From the NCBI RefSeq assembly GCF_000483485.1, contig NZ_KI519609.1:293026-357025 (forward strand): a stretch of DNA of 64,000 bases. Direction: 5' to 3'. The position numbers were made by a program, and so were the translations under genes. Origin of the DNA: Thiomicrorhabdus chilensis DSM 12352. GTDB lineage: Bacteria; Pseudomonadota; Gammaproteobacteria; Thiomicrospirales; Thiomicrospiraceae. The notes below the pieces were generated by a model that saw only the letters and a program-made list of their open reading frames with translations, was not told the DNA's origin and did not search any database. Positions 45,048-53,572 of this stretch are shown piece after piece (the stretch's first letter is position 1; each line of letters opens with the position of its first letter).

Positions 45048-48000
45048 TTAATCCGCCGGGTTCGGGCTTTGTTGAGTTGGCGACGGCTTGGAATCGGCTT
45101 TGCTTAGGCGAATTTCCAGCGGTTTGGAGGCGTCCAGATGCACATCGCGCTGCGGGAATGCGATGACAATGCCGGCCTGGTTGAGCTTGTCGTTGATCAG
45201 ACTGTTCAGTTCCGAGCGGATAACCAAGTGGTTGTCCAAATCTTCCACAAAAACACGCAAAGTCAAATTTAAGGCGTTGTCGCCGAACTGCTCGAAAATG
45301 ACCGACGGTTCCGGGTCTTTTAATACGCCTGGGTGCTCGTCAGCTGCCTGTTTGATGAGCTTGAGTGCCAGTTCCACATCGCTGCCGTAAGCTATGCCGA
45401 CATCGATTTTGACACGTATCACCTGATCGGTAAGCGACCAGTTGATGAACTGTCCGGTGATGATCTGTTTATTGGGAATCACCAGTTCCTGACGATCCCA
45501 ATTGACGATGGTGGTGGCGCGGATGCGGATTTTGGAAACCTTTCCGGAAACGCCGTCTACCGTGACGATGTCGCCCACACGCATCGGCTGTTCAAACAGC
45601 AAAATCACCCCGCTGACAAAGTTGGCGACAATTTCCTGCAAGCCAAACCCCAAACCGACCGAGAGCGCGGCCACCAACCATTGAATGTTGGACCATTCGA
45701 TTCCCAGTGCGCGGAAAATCATCACAAAGCCGATGATGACAATCACATATTGCGTCAGCGAGGTGATGGCGTAACGTGCGGCACCGCTGATGGGCAGATG
45801 TTTGAGCAGGGTGAATTCAAGCAGGCCTGGCAGGTCTTTGGAAAGCAGCAAGGTCAAGGCCCCGAGTGCCACGCCCAAAACCAAGTCGCCCAGGGTCAGC
45901 GGTACTTGTTGCATAACGCCGTCCACCAGTTGCGACTTGGTCAAAGACAACGTACTGTCGCTGATCAGGTTCAAGGCTGGCAAGACGTCGCGCCACAAAA
46001 ACCACACGCCGAACAGAAGGGCGAGGAGGTAGGCCAGATTGAGCGCCTGACGCACCTGATTGCTGAGTTTGCTGTAATCCATTTCCGGTTCTTCAATGGA
46101 AGGAAGCTCGGCGGAATTGGCGCTCTCTTCTTTGGACTGGATCCTCTGTTCCTGCAGGGCTTGACGTTTTTTCAGACGTTCTGCGTATTCGAGTTTGCGT
46201 TCCGACAGGTACAGGCTTCGTAACAGCAGTTCTCGCAATACATAGACCAGCAGAATCAATCCCAGAGTCCAGTTGAAGCGTTCGGCAATGACCAGAGCGG
46301 TATAGAAATAGCCGTAAACCGTGGTCCAGATCAAGAACAGCGGCAGAGCCAGCATGAGTGGAAACCAGAGGAAGTGCAGTTGCAACCAGGCTTTGGATTG
46401 GGGAAGATTTTTAAAGTCGCGCATGATTTCGCTGCGGGGTGACCATAAACGATAGAAAAGCAGCGTCAATCCAGCCATCAGGGCGATGAAGGCGAAACGT
46501 CCCAGCATTTGGCGGTCGGCGGGGCTACTGCTGTCGGTGTTGAGGTCAATGAGCAGCACCATAATGGCCCCAAACGGGATGGCCCAGCGCAGTTCGCGTT
46601 GAATGCTTTGGCGGACGCTGGCACGCCAGTGAAAGTGGTGTTCGGCCAGCCCGTGTTCTCGACAGATCTGATTGAGCGTGGAAAGCACGAATACCAGAAT
46701 TCCGGCATCGATGAGTCCTTTAGTCAGGTTTTGCGTGTAGTCGGAAGACGAGTCGATTTGGGTGAATAAGACGGCCATTCCAAGCAGTATAAAGGGGAAA
46801 AGCATGCTCAGCCCCAAGGTATAAGCGGTGGCCTGCAAAGAGTACAGGAAGGAGTCGGTACGAATGGAGCGGACCTTTTCCGCGACTCTTTTCAACCCAT
46901 TAATGTAACGCCCTCTGAAATACGTCAAGAGTCCAAGCAGCAGTAGCCAAATGATAATATACGGCTGCTGTGTGTTCAGTACCTTAGAGGTGTCGTGTGC
47001 CAGTGCGGTTAGATTTTTGCCCGATAAAAACCATTCCAGGCTCTGGGTCAGGGCCTGAGCCGAAAACAGACCGCTGACTCCGACATTGGGCAGCCACAGC
47101 AGGTGTTCGTTTAAAAACCGGGTATAGCTGTCAGTTTGGTCTTGCAGTTGTGTGTACACGGAATTCAGTTCGGAGAGTTTGCTGATGTAGTTCGGGTAGA
47201 GGTTTTGCAACTCTTTGGCTGCAGTCAAATAGGTTTCATGCAGCATCTTGGCTCGGGCTTGCAAGGCCGCCAGTTCTTCTGAAATGACTGAATTTTCTGA
47301 TTCGTCCAGTAATGCCTGCACGATTTCTGCATCGTTTTGTTGGGCGAATTCGCGCAGGTTTTCATTCAGCAATAATTGATTGAGCACGGCGTGATTGATT
47401 CGGTCTTTGATCTTTAAGGCTTCTGAGTCGCTGACGCTCACCGAGGAGATGGTTTCCAGACGTTTGTGTAACACCTGAGCGATGGTTTCGCGCGAACCCT
47501 GTAACTCGACAATCTGTTTGTCGCGTTCAAAATGGGTTTTCAGTGTGGCGATGGCTTCATTGCTGGCGTTGGTTTTACGGTCAACCTGTTTTTCATAATC
47601 GATCAGGTCGGCTTTTTCCTGTTGAATCTGGATGGTTTTTTGCTGCAGCTCATAGAGAGGATCATTTTTTGAAAGCGAGGTGCCCATAGCCTGCTTAAGG
47701 TCTTCGGCTGCCTGTTTGGCTTTATCGCTTTGCAGAGCCGCTTGTAATTTTTCAACCTTATCGAGCAGTCCGACTTTGCGAGTTGACAGGTAGTCGCGTT
47801 CGGTTTGTGCCAGTTCCGTCAAAATGCTCATGTTGTCGATTTGATAGTTCAAACGTTTGAGGTTTTGTTCCAGCAGTTGCTGGCGCGCTTGCAATAACAT
47901 CAGCTGGATGCGTGATTCCAATGATTGCGCGTTTTCGATTTGTTTGGCTTTAACACTCTCTTGCAGTTGATTCAGCGTTCTTTTGAGTTCCACGATTTGT

Positions 48001-48509
48001 TGAGCGCCGTCAGTCGCCAGCAAGAGGTATTGCCCTAGAACCTTATCCAGCCGTAGCAGGTCTTGATTAGCCTTCTCCAGTGTTTTTTCCGCTTGATTTA
48101 AAGACGCATCCAAGTTTGCAGGTGTGCTTTCGAGAAAAGCCTCGGGTGCGCTTTGAGAGTCGACTTTTTCCAGTTGTTTTTGCGAGGCTTTTAAATCCGC
48201 CAGACGTTGTTTGGCATGGGTGACACTGTGGTGGAGCAGGGTGAGTTCCTGACGATATTTATGAGAATCGGCAATCCACTGACTGGCCTTTTCAAGTTCA
48301 AGTTCCAGACCTTTTTTGTCATCGTCGGAAAGTTTGTCTGACTGTGTGAGTTCCTGTTGGAGCAGGCTGATATCCGAGGAGTTCAACAGACTGTTTAACG
48401 CACTGGACTCTGTTATGGAAGGAGCCGGCTCGGCGGCACTGGCGGGCAGAACGTGAGCGAACAGAAAACCAATTAAGGCTAGAAAAACAGAGGTTATGAT
48501 CGGTTTCAT
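45048..48509 (-). CDS. MscK/MscM-type mechanosensitive channel
   Basis: This large 1153-residue MscS-superfamily channel has a signal peptide (FAHVLPASA). A long periplasmic coiled-coil domain rich in Gln/Glu/Leu follows (about residues 30-500), then roughly ten membrane helices. The C-terminal MscS core (about 930-1120) has the pore and beta-domain sequence VGLGFGLQEIVANFVSGVILLFEQPMR and VDGVSGKVSKIRIRATTIVNWDRQE. The size and architecture match MscK/YjeP rather than small MscS. Such channels release ions and osmolytes on hypo-osmotic shock, complementary to the BCCT importer 8 kb away. ATG 48509 has GAGAG upstream and starts at the signal peptide. The stop codon TAA falls in the target duplication of element C. 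Confidence 0.93.
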   Translation of the reverse strand: MKPIITSVFLALIGFLFAHVLPASAAEPAPSITESSALNSLLNSSDISLLQQELTQSDKLSDDDKKGLELELEKASQWIADSHKYRQELTLLHHSVTHAKQRLADLKASQKQLEKVDSQSAPEAFLESTPANLDASLNQAEKTLEKANQDLLRLDKVLGQYLLLATDGAQQIVELKRTLNQLQESVKAKQIENAQSLESRIQLMLLQARQQLLEQNLKRLNYQIDNMSILTELAQTERDYLSTRKVGLLDKVEKLQAALQSDKAKQAAEDLKQAMGTSLSKNDPLYELQQKTIQIQQEKADLIDYEKQVDRKTNASNEAIATLKTHFERDKQIVELQGSRETIAQVLHKRLETISSVSVSDSEALKIKDRINHAVLNQLLLNENLREFAQQNDAEIVQALLDESENSVISEELAALQARAKMLHETYLTAAKELQNLYPNYISKLSELNSVYTQLQDQTDSYTRFLNEHLLWLPNVGVSGLFSAQALTQSLEWFLSGKNLTALAHDTSKVLNTQQPYIIIWLLLLGLLTYFRGRYINGLKRVAEKVRSIRTDSFLYSLQATAYTLGLSMLFPFILLGMAVLFTQIDSSSDYTQNLTKGLIDAGILVFVLSTLNQICREHGLAEHHFHWRASVRQSIQRELRWAIPFGAIMVLLIDLNTDSSSPADRQMLGRFAFIALMAGLTLLFYRLWSPRSEIMRDFKNLPQSKAWLQLHFLWFPLMLALPLFLIWTTVYGYFYTALVIAERFNWTLGLILLVYVLRELLLRSLYLSERKLEYAERLKKRQALQEQRIQSKEESANSAELPSIEEPEMDYSKLSNQVRQALNLAYLLALLFGVWFLWRDVLPALNLISDSTLSLTKSQLVDGVMQQVPLTLGDLVLGVALGALTLLLSKDLPGLLEFTLLKHLPISGAARYAITSLTQYVIVIIGFVMIFRALGIEWSNIQWLVAALSVGLGFGLQEIVANFVSGVILLFEQPMRVGDIVTVDGVSGKVSKIRIRATTIVNWDRQELVIPNKQIITGQFINWSLTDQVIRVKIDVGIAYGSDVELALKLIKQAADEHPGVLKDPEPSVIFEQFGDNALNLTLRVFVEDLDNHLVIRSELNSLINDKLNQAGIVIAFPQRDVHLDASKPLEIRLSKADSKPSPTQQSPNPAD

Positions 48510-48849
48510 ACGCGCACTCTCACAAAAGGTGAACAATCGTCTTAACCCATTGTTGCATCATTAGGCAACCAGGCTTCTGGGACAGAGTTATTGTAAACAC
48601 GAACGCTCCAAAAAGACACGTCTTATCGGCTAAGAGTCAAATTCTGCAGAGGCTGTGCAAAATGAGTTGCAACGATTGTTAATAATACTTTCGGGTGAAG
48701 ATTTTTTGCCACATCCCGTAAATGGAAAAAACGATACACATAATTTTATTGTGATTATATTGTATGGGGTGTAACTTTTAATCAAATAATAAGTGGTATT
48801 AATTAGTTTTGAGTGTGAAGAATAATCGAGTTAGCAGTGAGAGCATGTT
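48510..48849. other. 340-bp divergent intergenic region
   Basis: This AT-rich gap separates the mechanosensitive channel from the first FCSD module and must hold promoters for both. I see no gene, octamer or clear inverted repeat. The stretch from about 48740 to 48810 is very A/T-rich and the likely promoter zone for the cytochrome gene, but no consensus hexamers are convincing. Confidence 0.5.
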
Positions 48850-49290
48850 ATGAACAGTAACCTAAAAAAACGTAATATGAAATTGGGCAGGCCTGCCGTA
48901 TTGGCGGTGATTGGCTTGTCTTTAAGTGGATGTTTGGATTCGTCTGGTTCGTCAAACGGGGATGATGAGATCAACAGTGGGATTTATTTTGACATTTCTT
49001 CGGTTGATTACAGTGCCGTGAGTGTCGATGCCAGTGCGGCGGACTTAGCTTCGGGTGCACGCCTGTTGGCGGCCCAATGTGCTCAGTGTCACGGCACCTA
49101 CGGGGTGGCCGTACGCGAGTGGCCGGATCTATGGGGCTCAGGTCGGCAGATAGGCAATTGGATGAGCCAGTATCAAGATGTCAATTATGCAGACAATATG
49201 ATGCATGTGCATGCCTTAGGCTACACCGACGATGAGGTGAACTTATTGAAAACGTATTATCCAAAAATTGCATACAGTGGAGGGCAGTAA
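48850..49290 (+). CDS. Mono-haem c-type cytochrome lipoprotein (FCSD module 1 electron acceptor)
   Basis: This 146-residue precursor has a lipobox (LSLSGC) and one haem motif CAQCH in LLAAQCAQCHGTYGVAV. A methionine-bearing C-terminal half (NMMHVHALGY) may supply the distal ligand. It lies 2 bp before the flavoprotein gene, so it is probably the cytochrome subunit (FccA role) of a sulfide dehydrogenase, anchored to a membrane instead of being soluble. A CAGGCCTG octamer (48888-48895) encodes RPA at the start of the signal peptide. ATG 48850 or ATG 48880 (MKLGRPAVLA) could be used. Confidence 0.85.
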   Translation: MNSNLKKRNMKLGRPAVLAVIGLSLSGCLDSSGSSNGDDEINSGIYFDISSVDYSAVSVDASAADLASGARLLAAQCAQCHGTYGVAVREWPDLWGSGRQIGNWMSQYQDVNYADNMMHVHALGYTDDEVNLLKTYYPKIAYSGGQ

Positions 49291-49292
49291 TC

Positions 49293-50642
49293 ATGAGTAA
49301 CTCATCCATTGCTATCGAAGTCAGACAGGCGATGTGGTCGCGTCGCGGCTTTTTGAAAGCCGGAGCGGGACTCTTGGCTGGGGTCGCGGGGTTGAATGCT
49401 TTGCCTGTTCGAGCCGACGGGCCTTATCGCATTGTTGTGGTAGGCGGGGGATTTGGCGGTGCCACTGCGGCCAAGTACTTTAAACTCTGGGGGCAGGAAT
49501 CTGGCTTGGATGTGGCGGTGACGCTCATTGAACCCAATGCCAAATACAGCTCCCCGATTTTAAGCGGCATGGTGGTGACACGCCAGTTAGAGATAGACCG
49601 TCTCGATTTTGGTTTCGATCGGTTACAGGATGTGCATGGTGTGAGTCTTCTGCAAGACAGTGTCACCGGGATTGATGCTGTTGGCAAAACGGTGACCTTA
49701 TCGGATGGTTCCACCACTGTGGCTTATGACCGCTTGATTCTCTCACCGGGCATTAGTTTTGTGGATGTGGAAGGCTGGGATACAGATAAGGTTCCGCATG
49801 CTTGGAGTGGGCGTGATCAGCTGCAACTTTTGACTCAGCAATTGGCCGATTTCCCGGAAGGGGGAACCTTTGTTTTGAAAGTGCCTGCCGCACCATATCG
49901 TTGTCCTCCGGGGCCTTACGAACGGGCCAGCACGGTGGCCGATTATTTGCGCGCCAACAATAAAAACGCACGAGTGGTGGTGTTGGATGCGCAGGCGGAC
50001 ATTGCCGTGGAGCCGGATACTTTCCACGCCTTGTATGACGATTTCGGTGTCGAATACTATGGCAACATTCAGATTGAACGAGTCAATTCAGGCGACGCCG
50101 AGGGCAAGAGCAAATCGATTACCTATGTCACCTTGGAAAAAGACATTGACGGTACTGTCATCGGTCAAAGTGCCGAACAGACGATTGAGGCCGATGTGAT
50201 TAATCTGATTGGCGACCACAAGGCGGCCGATTTGATATTCGATGCCGGTTTGAACGACGGCGGCAACTGGGCGCCGGTGAATCCATTGACCTATGAGTCG
50301 ACGGTGGCGGGTAAAGAGTTCATTCATATTTTGGGGGATGCTCAGGGCACACCGATCGTCAAAGCGGGTCAGGCCGCCAACAATGAAGCTAAAGTGTGTG
50401 TGGATGCCATTCTGCGCACTTTAGGTGGGGATTCGCCTTATGCCACGCCGATCGTCACGGTGGGTTGTTCGGCTCCGGTTACGCAAACCAAGGTCAACTG
50501 GGCCGGTAACGTATGGCGTTACAATGATGGAACCTTGAATATGGAAAAGGTGGCGGGCAAGTTTGCACCGGAACCCACGGAAGCCAATTGGCAACCCATG
50601 TTGCAATGGGCGCATAACCTGTTTGCGGATAGCTTTGGTTAA
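49293..50642 (+). CDS. fccB: Flavocytochrome c sulfide dehydrogenase flavoprotein (module 1)
   Basis: FccB/SoxF-like flavoprotein of 449 residues oxidising sulfide in the periplasm and passing electrons to its cytochrome partner. A Tat signal (WSRRGFLKAG) is followed by the FAD-binding VVVGGGFGGATAAKY. The redox-active cysteines are both present: Cys204 in PYRCPPGPYERA and Cys392 in VTVGCSAPV. The C-terminal LQWAHNLFADSFG is typical. The cysteine that in Allochromatium FCSD holds FAD covalently (in a YTCYLSN context) is replaced here (KYSSPILSG), so FAD is probably non-covalent. GGAGG precedes ATG 49293. Confidence 0.92.
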   Translation: MSNSSIAIEVRQAMWSRRGFLKAGAGLLAGVAGLNALPVRADGPYRIVVVGGGFGGATAAKYFKLWGQESGLDVAVTLIEPNAKYSSPILSGMVVTRQLEIDRLDFGFDRLQDVHGVSLLQDSVTGIDAVGKTVTLSDGSTTVAYDRLILSPGISFVDVEGWDTDKVPHAWSGRDQLQLLTQQLADFPEGGTFVLKVPAAPYRCPPGPYERASTVADYLRANNKNARVVVLDAQADIAVEPDTFHALYDDFGVEYYGNIQIERVNSGDAEGKSKSITYVTLEKDIDGTVIGQSAEQTIEADVINLIGDHKAADLIFDAGLNDGGNWAPVNPLTYESTVAGKEFIHILGDAQGTPIVKAGQAANNEAKVCVDAILRTLGGDSPYATPIVTVGCSAPVTQTKVNWAGNVWRYNDGTLNMEKVAGKFAPEPTEANWQPMLQWAHNLFADSFG

Positions 50643-50675
50643 AGTCCGATAATTTGTTTAATGCACTCAAAATGA

Positions 50676-50710
50676 AAGCCGATTCAGACTCGTTTGAATC
50701 GGCTTTTTTT
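50676..50710 (+). terminator. Rho-independent terminator after FCSD module 1
   Basis: A perfect 10-bp stem AAGCCGATTC / GAATCGGCTT with a 10-nt loop is followed by a T run. It separates the two FCSD modules, which are thus independent transcription units. The remaining ~210 bp to the next gene hold no further recognisable feature. Confidence 0.9.
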
Positions 50711-50922
50711 ATGGTTTTTTATTACGTTTCAATGTTTTTAAAAGATATATTTTACAATCACTTAGGCGTGGTACATATGTCCCATGGGGCATTTGCCCAC
50801 TGGTTTTTGAAAAAAGTCTTACTTAGGATGGGGTTATTGTTCAAGCAAAGGATGAGCGAAGATTTTTTCGCTATCGAGATGTGTGGACCAATTAATTCAA
50901 TGGCTGGGTTTAGGAGCGAGTT

Positions 50923-51984
50923 ATGAAAAACCAAAGAGTACCCTTTTTGCTTTCCGGTCTGTCAGCAGCCATGCTGCTGGCGGCCTGTGGGGGGGGAGGT
51001 TCGTCCTCCGATTCAATTAATGAGGTCACCACCAGCGGTGCGGTGATCAGCGGTACCGTACCTGGTACCAAGATCGAGGCCTTTTGTGCGGATGGACTTT
51101 ATTATTCGGTGAACTCAACCGATGACGGCAGCAATGAACATCCCTTTAGTCTAACCGTGTCGTCCGGAGTGGATTGTCATTTGGTCATGACCACCAACGA
51201 GCACGATGCTGACAATCGAGTCATTACACCGATTATTATCAACTCCGGTACGGTCAGCAGCGGGGTGCTTAATCTTCAAGCTCCTTTGAATATGGGGTAT
51301 GTGCCGCTTGCCATGTCCTTGGCGGAAATTGTGGATACCAATGGAGACGGCGTTTCGGATCAACCTTTAGAGGTTGCGCTGACCCTGCCGGATGGCGTGG
51401 TGGTACGTGAATTGTCAATCGACCCGTTGGACGACGACAAGGACGGCATTCCAGACAGTTATGACGACGACGATAATGACGGTTTATACAATTCCGAAGA
51501 CGATGACGATGATAATGACGGCACGCCGGACAGTGAGGATGAAGACCATGACGACCGGGACAGTGACGGGATTGACGATCTGTACGATCGGGATGATGAC
51601 AATGACGGTCTGACGGATGATGAGGACGACGACGACGATAATGACGGCATCCGAGATGAAGACGATGACGATTATGACGATGATAATGACACCTCTTCCG
51701 GTTCGGTGGATTACACACCTGTGAGTGCTTATACCCTATCTGACGGACGTTTATTGGCTTCCCAATGTGCGCAATGTCACGGCACCAATGGTTACTCTGT
51801 GAATGAGTGGGATAGCCTGGCTGGCGAATCGGCGGCTGAACTGGTGGAAGAGATGCTGGAAATCCAGAATGGTGAGGAAGCGCCGATCATGCAGGCTCAG
51901 GCTCATGGTTACACTCAGAGTGAGATTGAAGCATTAGCGTCTTGGCTGGCCACACAGCCGAGTAGTGAAAGTGAAGAGGATTAA
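50923..51984 (+). CDS. Lipoprotein with calcium-binding Asp-rich (TSP3-like) repeats fused to a c-type cytochrome domain
   Basis: This 353-residue precursor has a lipobox (LLAAC, Cys22). A beta-rich domain follows (about 35-165), then an extreme Asp-rich stretch (167-256) made of thrombospondin type 3-like units such as DDDKDGIPDSYDDDDNDG. A C-terminal mono-haem domain has CAQCH (Cys282, Cys285, His286). The haem domain resembles that of the module 1 cytochrome (ASQCAQCHGTNGYSVNEW versus AAQCAQCHGTYGVAVREW). It sits 3 bp before a second FCSD flavoprotein gene, so it is likely its electron acceptor on a calcium-stiffened stalk. GAGCGAG precedes ATG 50923. Confidence 0.88.
   Translation: MKNQRVPFLLSGLSAAMLLAACGGGGSSSDSINEVTTSGAVISGTVPGTKIEAFCADGLYYSVNSTDDGSNEHPFSLTVSSGVDCHLVMTTNEHDADNRVITPIIINSGTVSSGVLNLQAPLNMGYVPLAMSLAEIVDTNGDGVSDQPLEVALTLPDGVVVRELSIDPLDDDKDGIPDSYDDDDNDGLYNSEDDDDDNDGTPDSEDEDHDDRDSDGIDDLYDRDDDNDGLTDDEDDDDDNDGIRDEDDDDYDDDNDTSSGSVDYTPVSAYTLSDGRLLASQCAQCHGTNGYSVNEWDSLAGESAAELVEEMLEIQNGEEAPIMQAQAHGYTQSEIEALASWLATQPSSESEED
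51421..51690 (+). repeat. Asp-rich TSP3-like coding repeats
   Basis: About 90 codons of degenerate GAC/GAT-rich repeats encode units of the form DxDxDGxxD. This explains a strongly periodic nucleotide composition. Such tracts are prone to slippage, so repeat number may differ among strains. Confidence 0.85.
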
Positions 51985-51987
51985 ATC

Positions 51988-53250
51988 ATGACAACAAATT
52001 TATCGCGTAGAACCTTATTAAAGGCTTTGGGTTTAGGGGCGGCGGCGACGTTGATACCTGCTTTGACACGAGCGGAAGCTCTGCCTCATGTGGTGGTGGT
52101 CGGTGGGGGCTTTGCCGGCGCCACCGCCGCGAAATACCTGAAAATGTGGGGCGGAACCAGTGTCGAAGTGACTTTGGTGGAACCTAATACCACCTATGTT
52201 TCGCCGATTTTGAGCAATCTGGTGTTAAACCATCAGAGAACCACTTCCGATTTGAGCTTTGACTACACCCATCACAGCACCGTCTACGGCATCAATATGA
52301 TTCACGACTCGGTGAACGCTATTGATAAAACCAATCAGGTTTTGACGTTGCACGACGGTGTGACTTTGTCTTATGACCGTTTGATTCTGGCCGGGGGTAT
52401 GGATTTTGTCGACATTCCGGGATTGGATTTCGATAAGGTTCCGCACGCCTGGAAAGCCGGGTTACAAACTAATCTGTTGAAAGATCAGATTGATGCCATG
52501 CAGGACGGCGATCATTTTGTGATGACGGTTCCGGCATCACCGTACCGTTGTCCTCCGGGGCCTTACGAGCGAGCCTGTGTGGTGGCGGATTACTTGAAAA
52601 ACACCAAGGGCTTTGCAAATTGTGAGGTTACGGTTTTGGATGCCAACTCAGCGATAACCGTCGAAGCGGAGACGTTTGGCGCCAAATTTACCGAGTACGG
52701 CGTGAATTATCGTCCGAATATCGTCATTTCCAGTGTGGATTCGGATACACGTAGTATTACCTTTAGTGAAAACGGCGGGGCGGCTCAGACTCTGGATGCT
52801 GAGGTTTTGAATGTGATCCCTAACCAGAAAGCCGCCAAAATCGTTTTTGATGCGGGCTTGAATTCGGGTAACTGGGCGCCGGTCAATCCGTTGAGTTATG
52901 AATCTACGCTGGCCACGAATATTCATATTATCGGCGATTCGCAAGCGACCCCCCAGCCTAAATCGGGGCACATGGGTAACTCTCAGGCCAAGATTTGTGC
53001 GGATGCGGTGTTGCGCTCTTTGAATGGCATGGATTTGAATGCCGCGCCCAAAACCAACACCGCCTGTTACAGTCCGGTGTCGGCCACGCACGCTTCCTGG
53101 TTGACGGCGGTGTACGAATACAATGCCAGTACCCAAGCGATGCAGTTGGTGCCCGGTGCCGGTTACCCGGCGGCAGGCGCGCCGAGCACCGAGAACTATA
53201 CTCAAATGTTCAACTGGTCAGGTAACCTGTTTGCCGACACCTTCGCCTGA
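51988..53250 (+). CDS. fccB: Flavocytochrome c sulfide dehydrogenase flavoprotein (module 2)
   Basis: This 420-residue paralogue of the module 1 flavoprotein has a Tat signal (SRRTLLKALG) and FAD loop VVVGGGFAGATAAKY. It keeps the redox cysteines in PYRCPPGPYERA and NTACYSPV and ends LFADTFA. The covalent-FAD cysteine is again absent (TYVSPILSN). It is somewhat closer to classical FccB in having IGDSQATPQPKSGHMGNSQAK. It is co-transcribed with the Asp-rich cytochrome. Having two divergent FCSD copies suggests different sulfide affinities or conditions, which is inference. Confidence 0.92.
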   Translation: MTTNLSRRTLLKALGLGAAATLIPALTRAEALPHVVVVGGGFAGATAAKYLKMWGGTSVEVTLVEPNTTYVSPILSNLVLNHQRTTSDLSFDYTHHSTVYGINMIHDSVNAIDKTNQVLTLHDGVTLSYDRLILAGGMDFVDIPGLDFDKVPHAWKAGLQTNLLKDQIDAMQDGDHFVMTVPASPYRCPPGPYERACVVADYLKNTKGFANCEVTVLDANSAITVEAETFGAKFTEYGVNYRPNIVISSVDSDTRSITFSENGGAAQTLDAEVLNVIPNQKAAKIVFDAGLNSGNWAPVNPLSYESTLATNIHIIGDSQATPQPKSGHMGNSQAKICADAVLRSLNGMDLNAAPKTNTACYSPVSATHASWLTAVYEYNASTQAMQLVPGAGYPAAGAPSTENYTQMFNWSGNLFADTFA

Positions 53251-53265
53251 TTTTAAGCCACGTCT

Positions 53266-53290
53266 ATTTGAACAGGCCTGTTGGTTTTTG
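53266..53290 (+). terminator. Weak terminator-like octamer hairpin after FCSD module 2
   Basis: AACAGGCCTGTT (12-bp palindrome around the octamer at 53273-53280) is followed by GGTTTTT. It directly precedes element B. The stem is short, so activity is uncertain. Confidence 0.4.
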
Positions 53291-53572
53291 GGAACCTCTG
53301 CACGAATCGGTTTGACTTCTGGCAACGCCAAACGAAGTAAGCGTAGCTAAATTTTCCAGATCAAGGCGTGAAGTTGAAGTAATGTATAGACCTTACAAAA
53401 CTTCACAACGCAGAGCTGGTAATTTTGGCTAAGCCCCTGCGGGCGGGGCTTAAACCCCACATCTTCGTTGTTGTGACTCTTGACCTTAGAATGACTAAGG
53501 TCGGCGAGCCACGCCTAGAATAGGTAGGCTTTAAGTCCCGCAGAAGCTCAAACTGATTCGTGCAGAGGTTCC
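53291..53572. mobile_element. MITE-like element B, same core as element A but different ends
   Basis: The left end GGAACCTCTGCACGAATC matches the right end as an 18-bp perfect inverted repeat, extending to about 32 bp with mismatches. The core from CTTCTGGCAACGCCAA to AAGTCCCGCAGAAG is homologous to element A, apart from a ~19-bp insertion near the left. GACCTTAG-AATGA-CTAAGGTC forms an internal hairpin. No reading frame spans it. Its right end abuts the stop codon of the LuxR-type gene. Confidence 0.75.

Noticed and set aside
50654-50926. Open frame of 90 codons between the FCSD modules
   Set aside because: It runs through the terminator hairpin, has no ribosome-binding site or family pattern, and overlaps the next gene start.
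51421-51690. Asp-codon repeats considered as a tandem DNA repeat or CRISPR-like array
   Set aside because: The units are irregular and stay in frame with an Asp-rich protein domain, so they are coding repeats.
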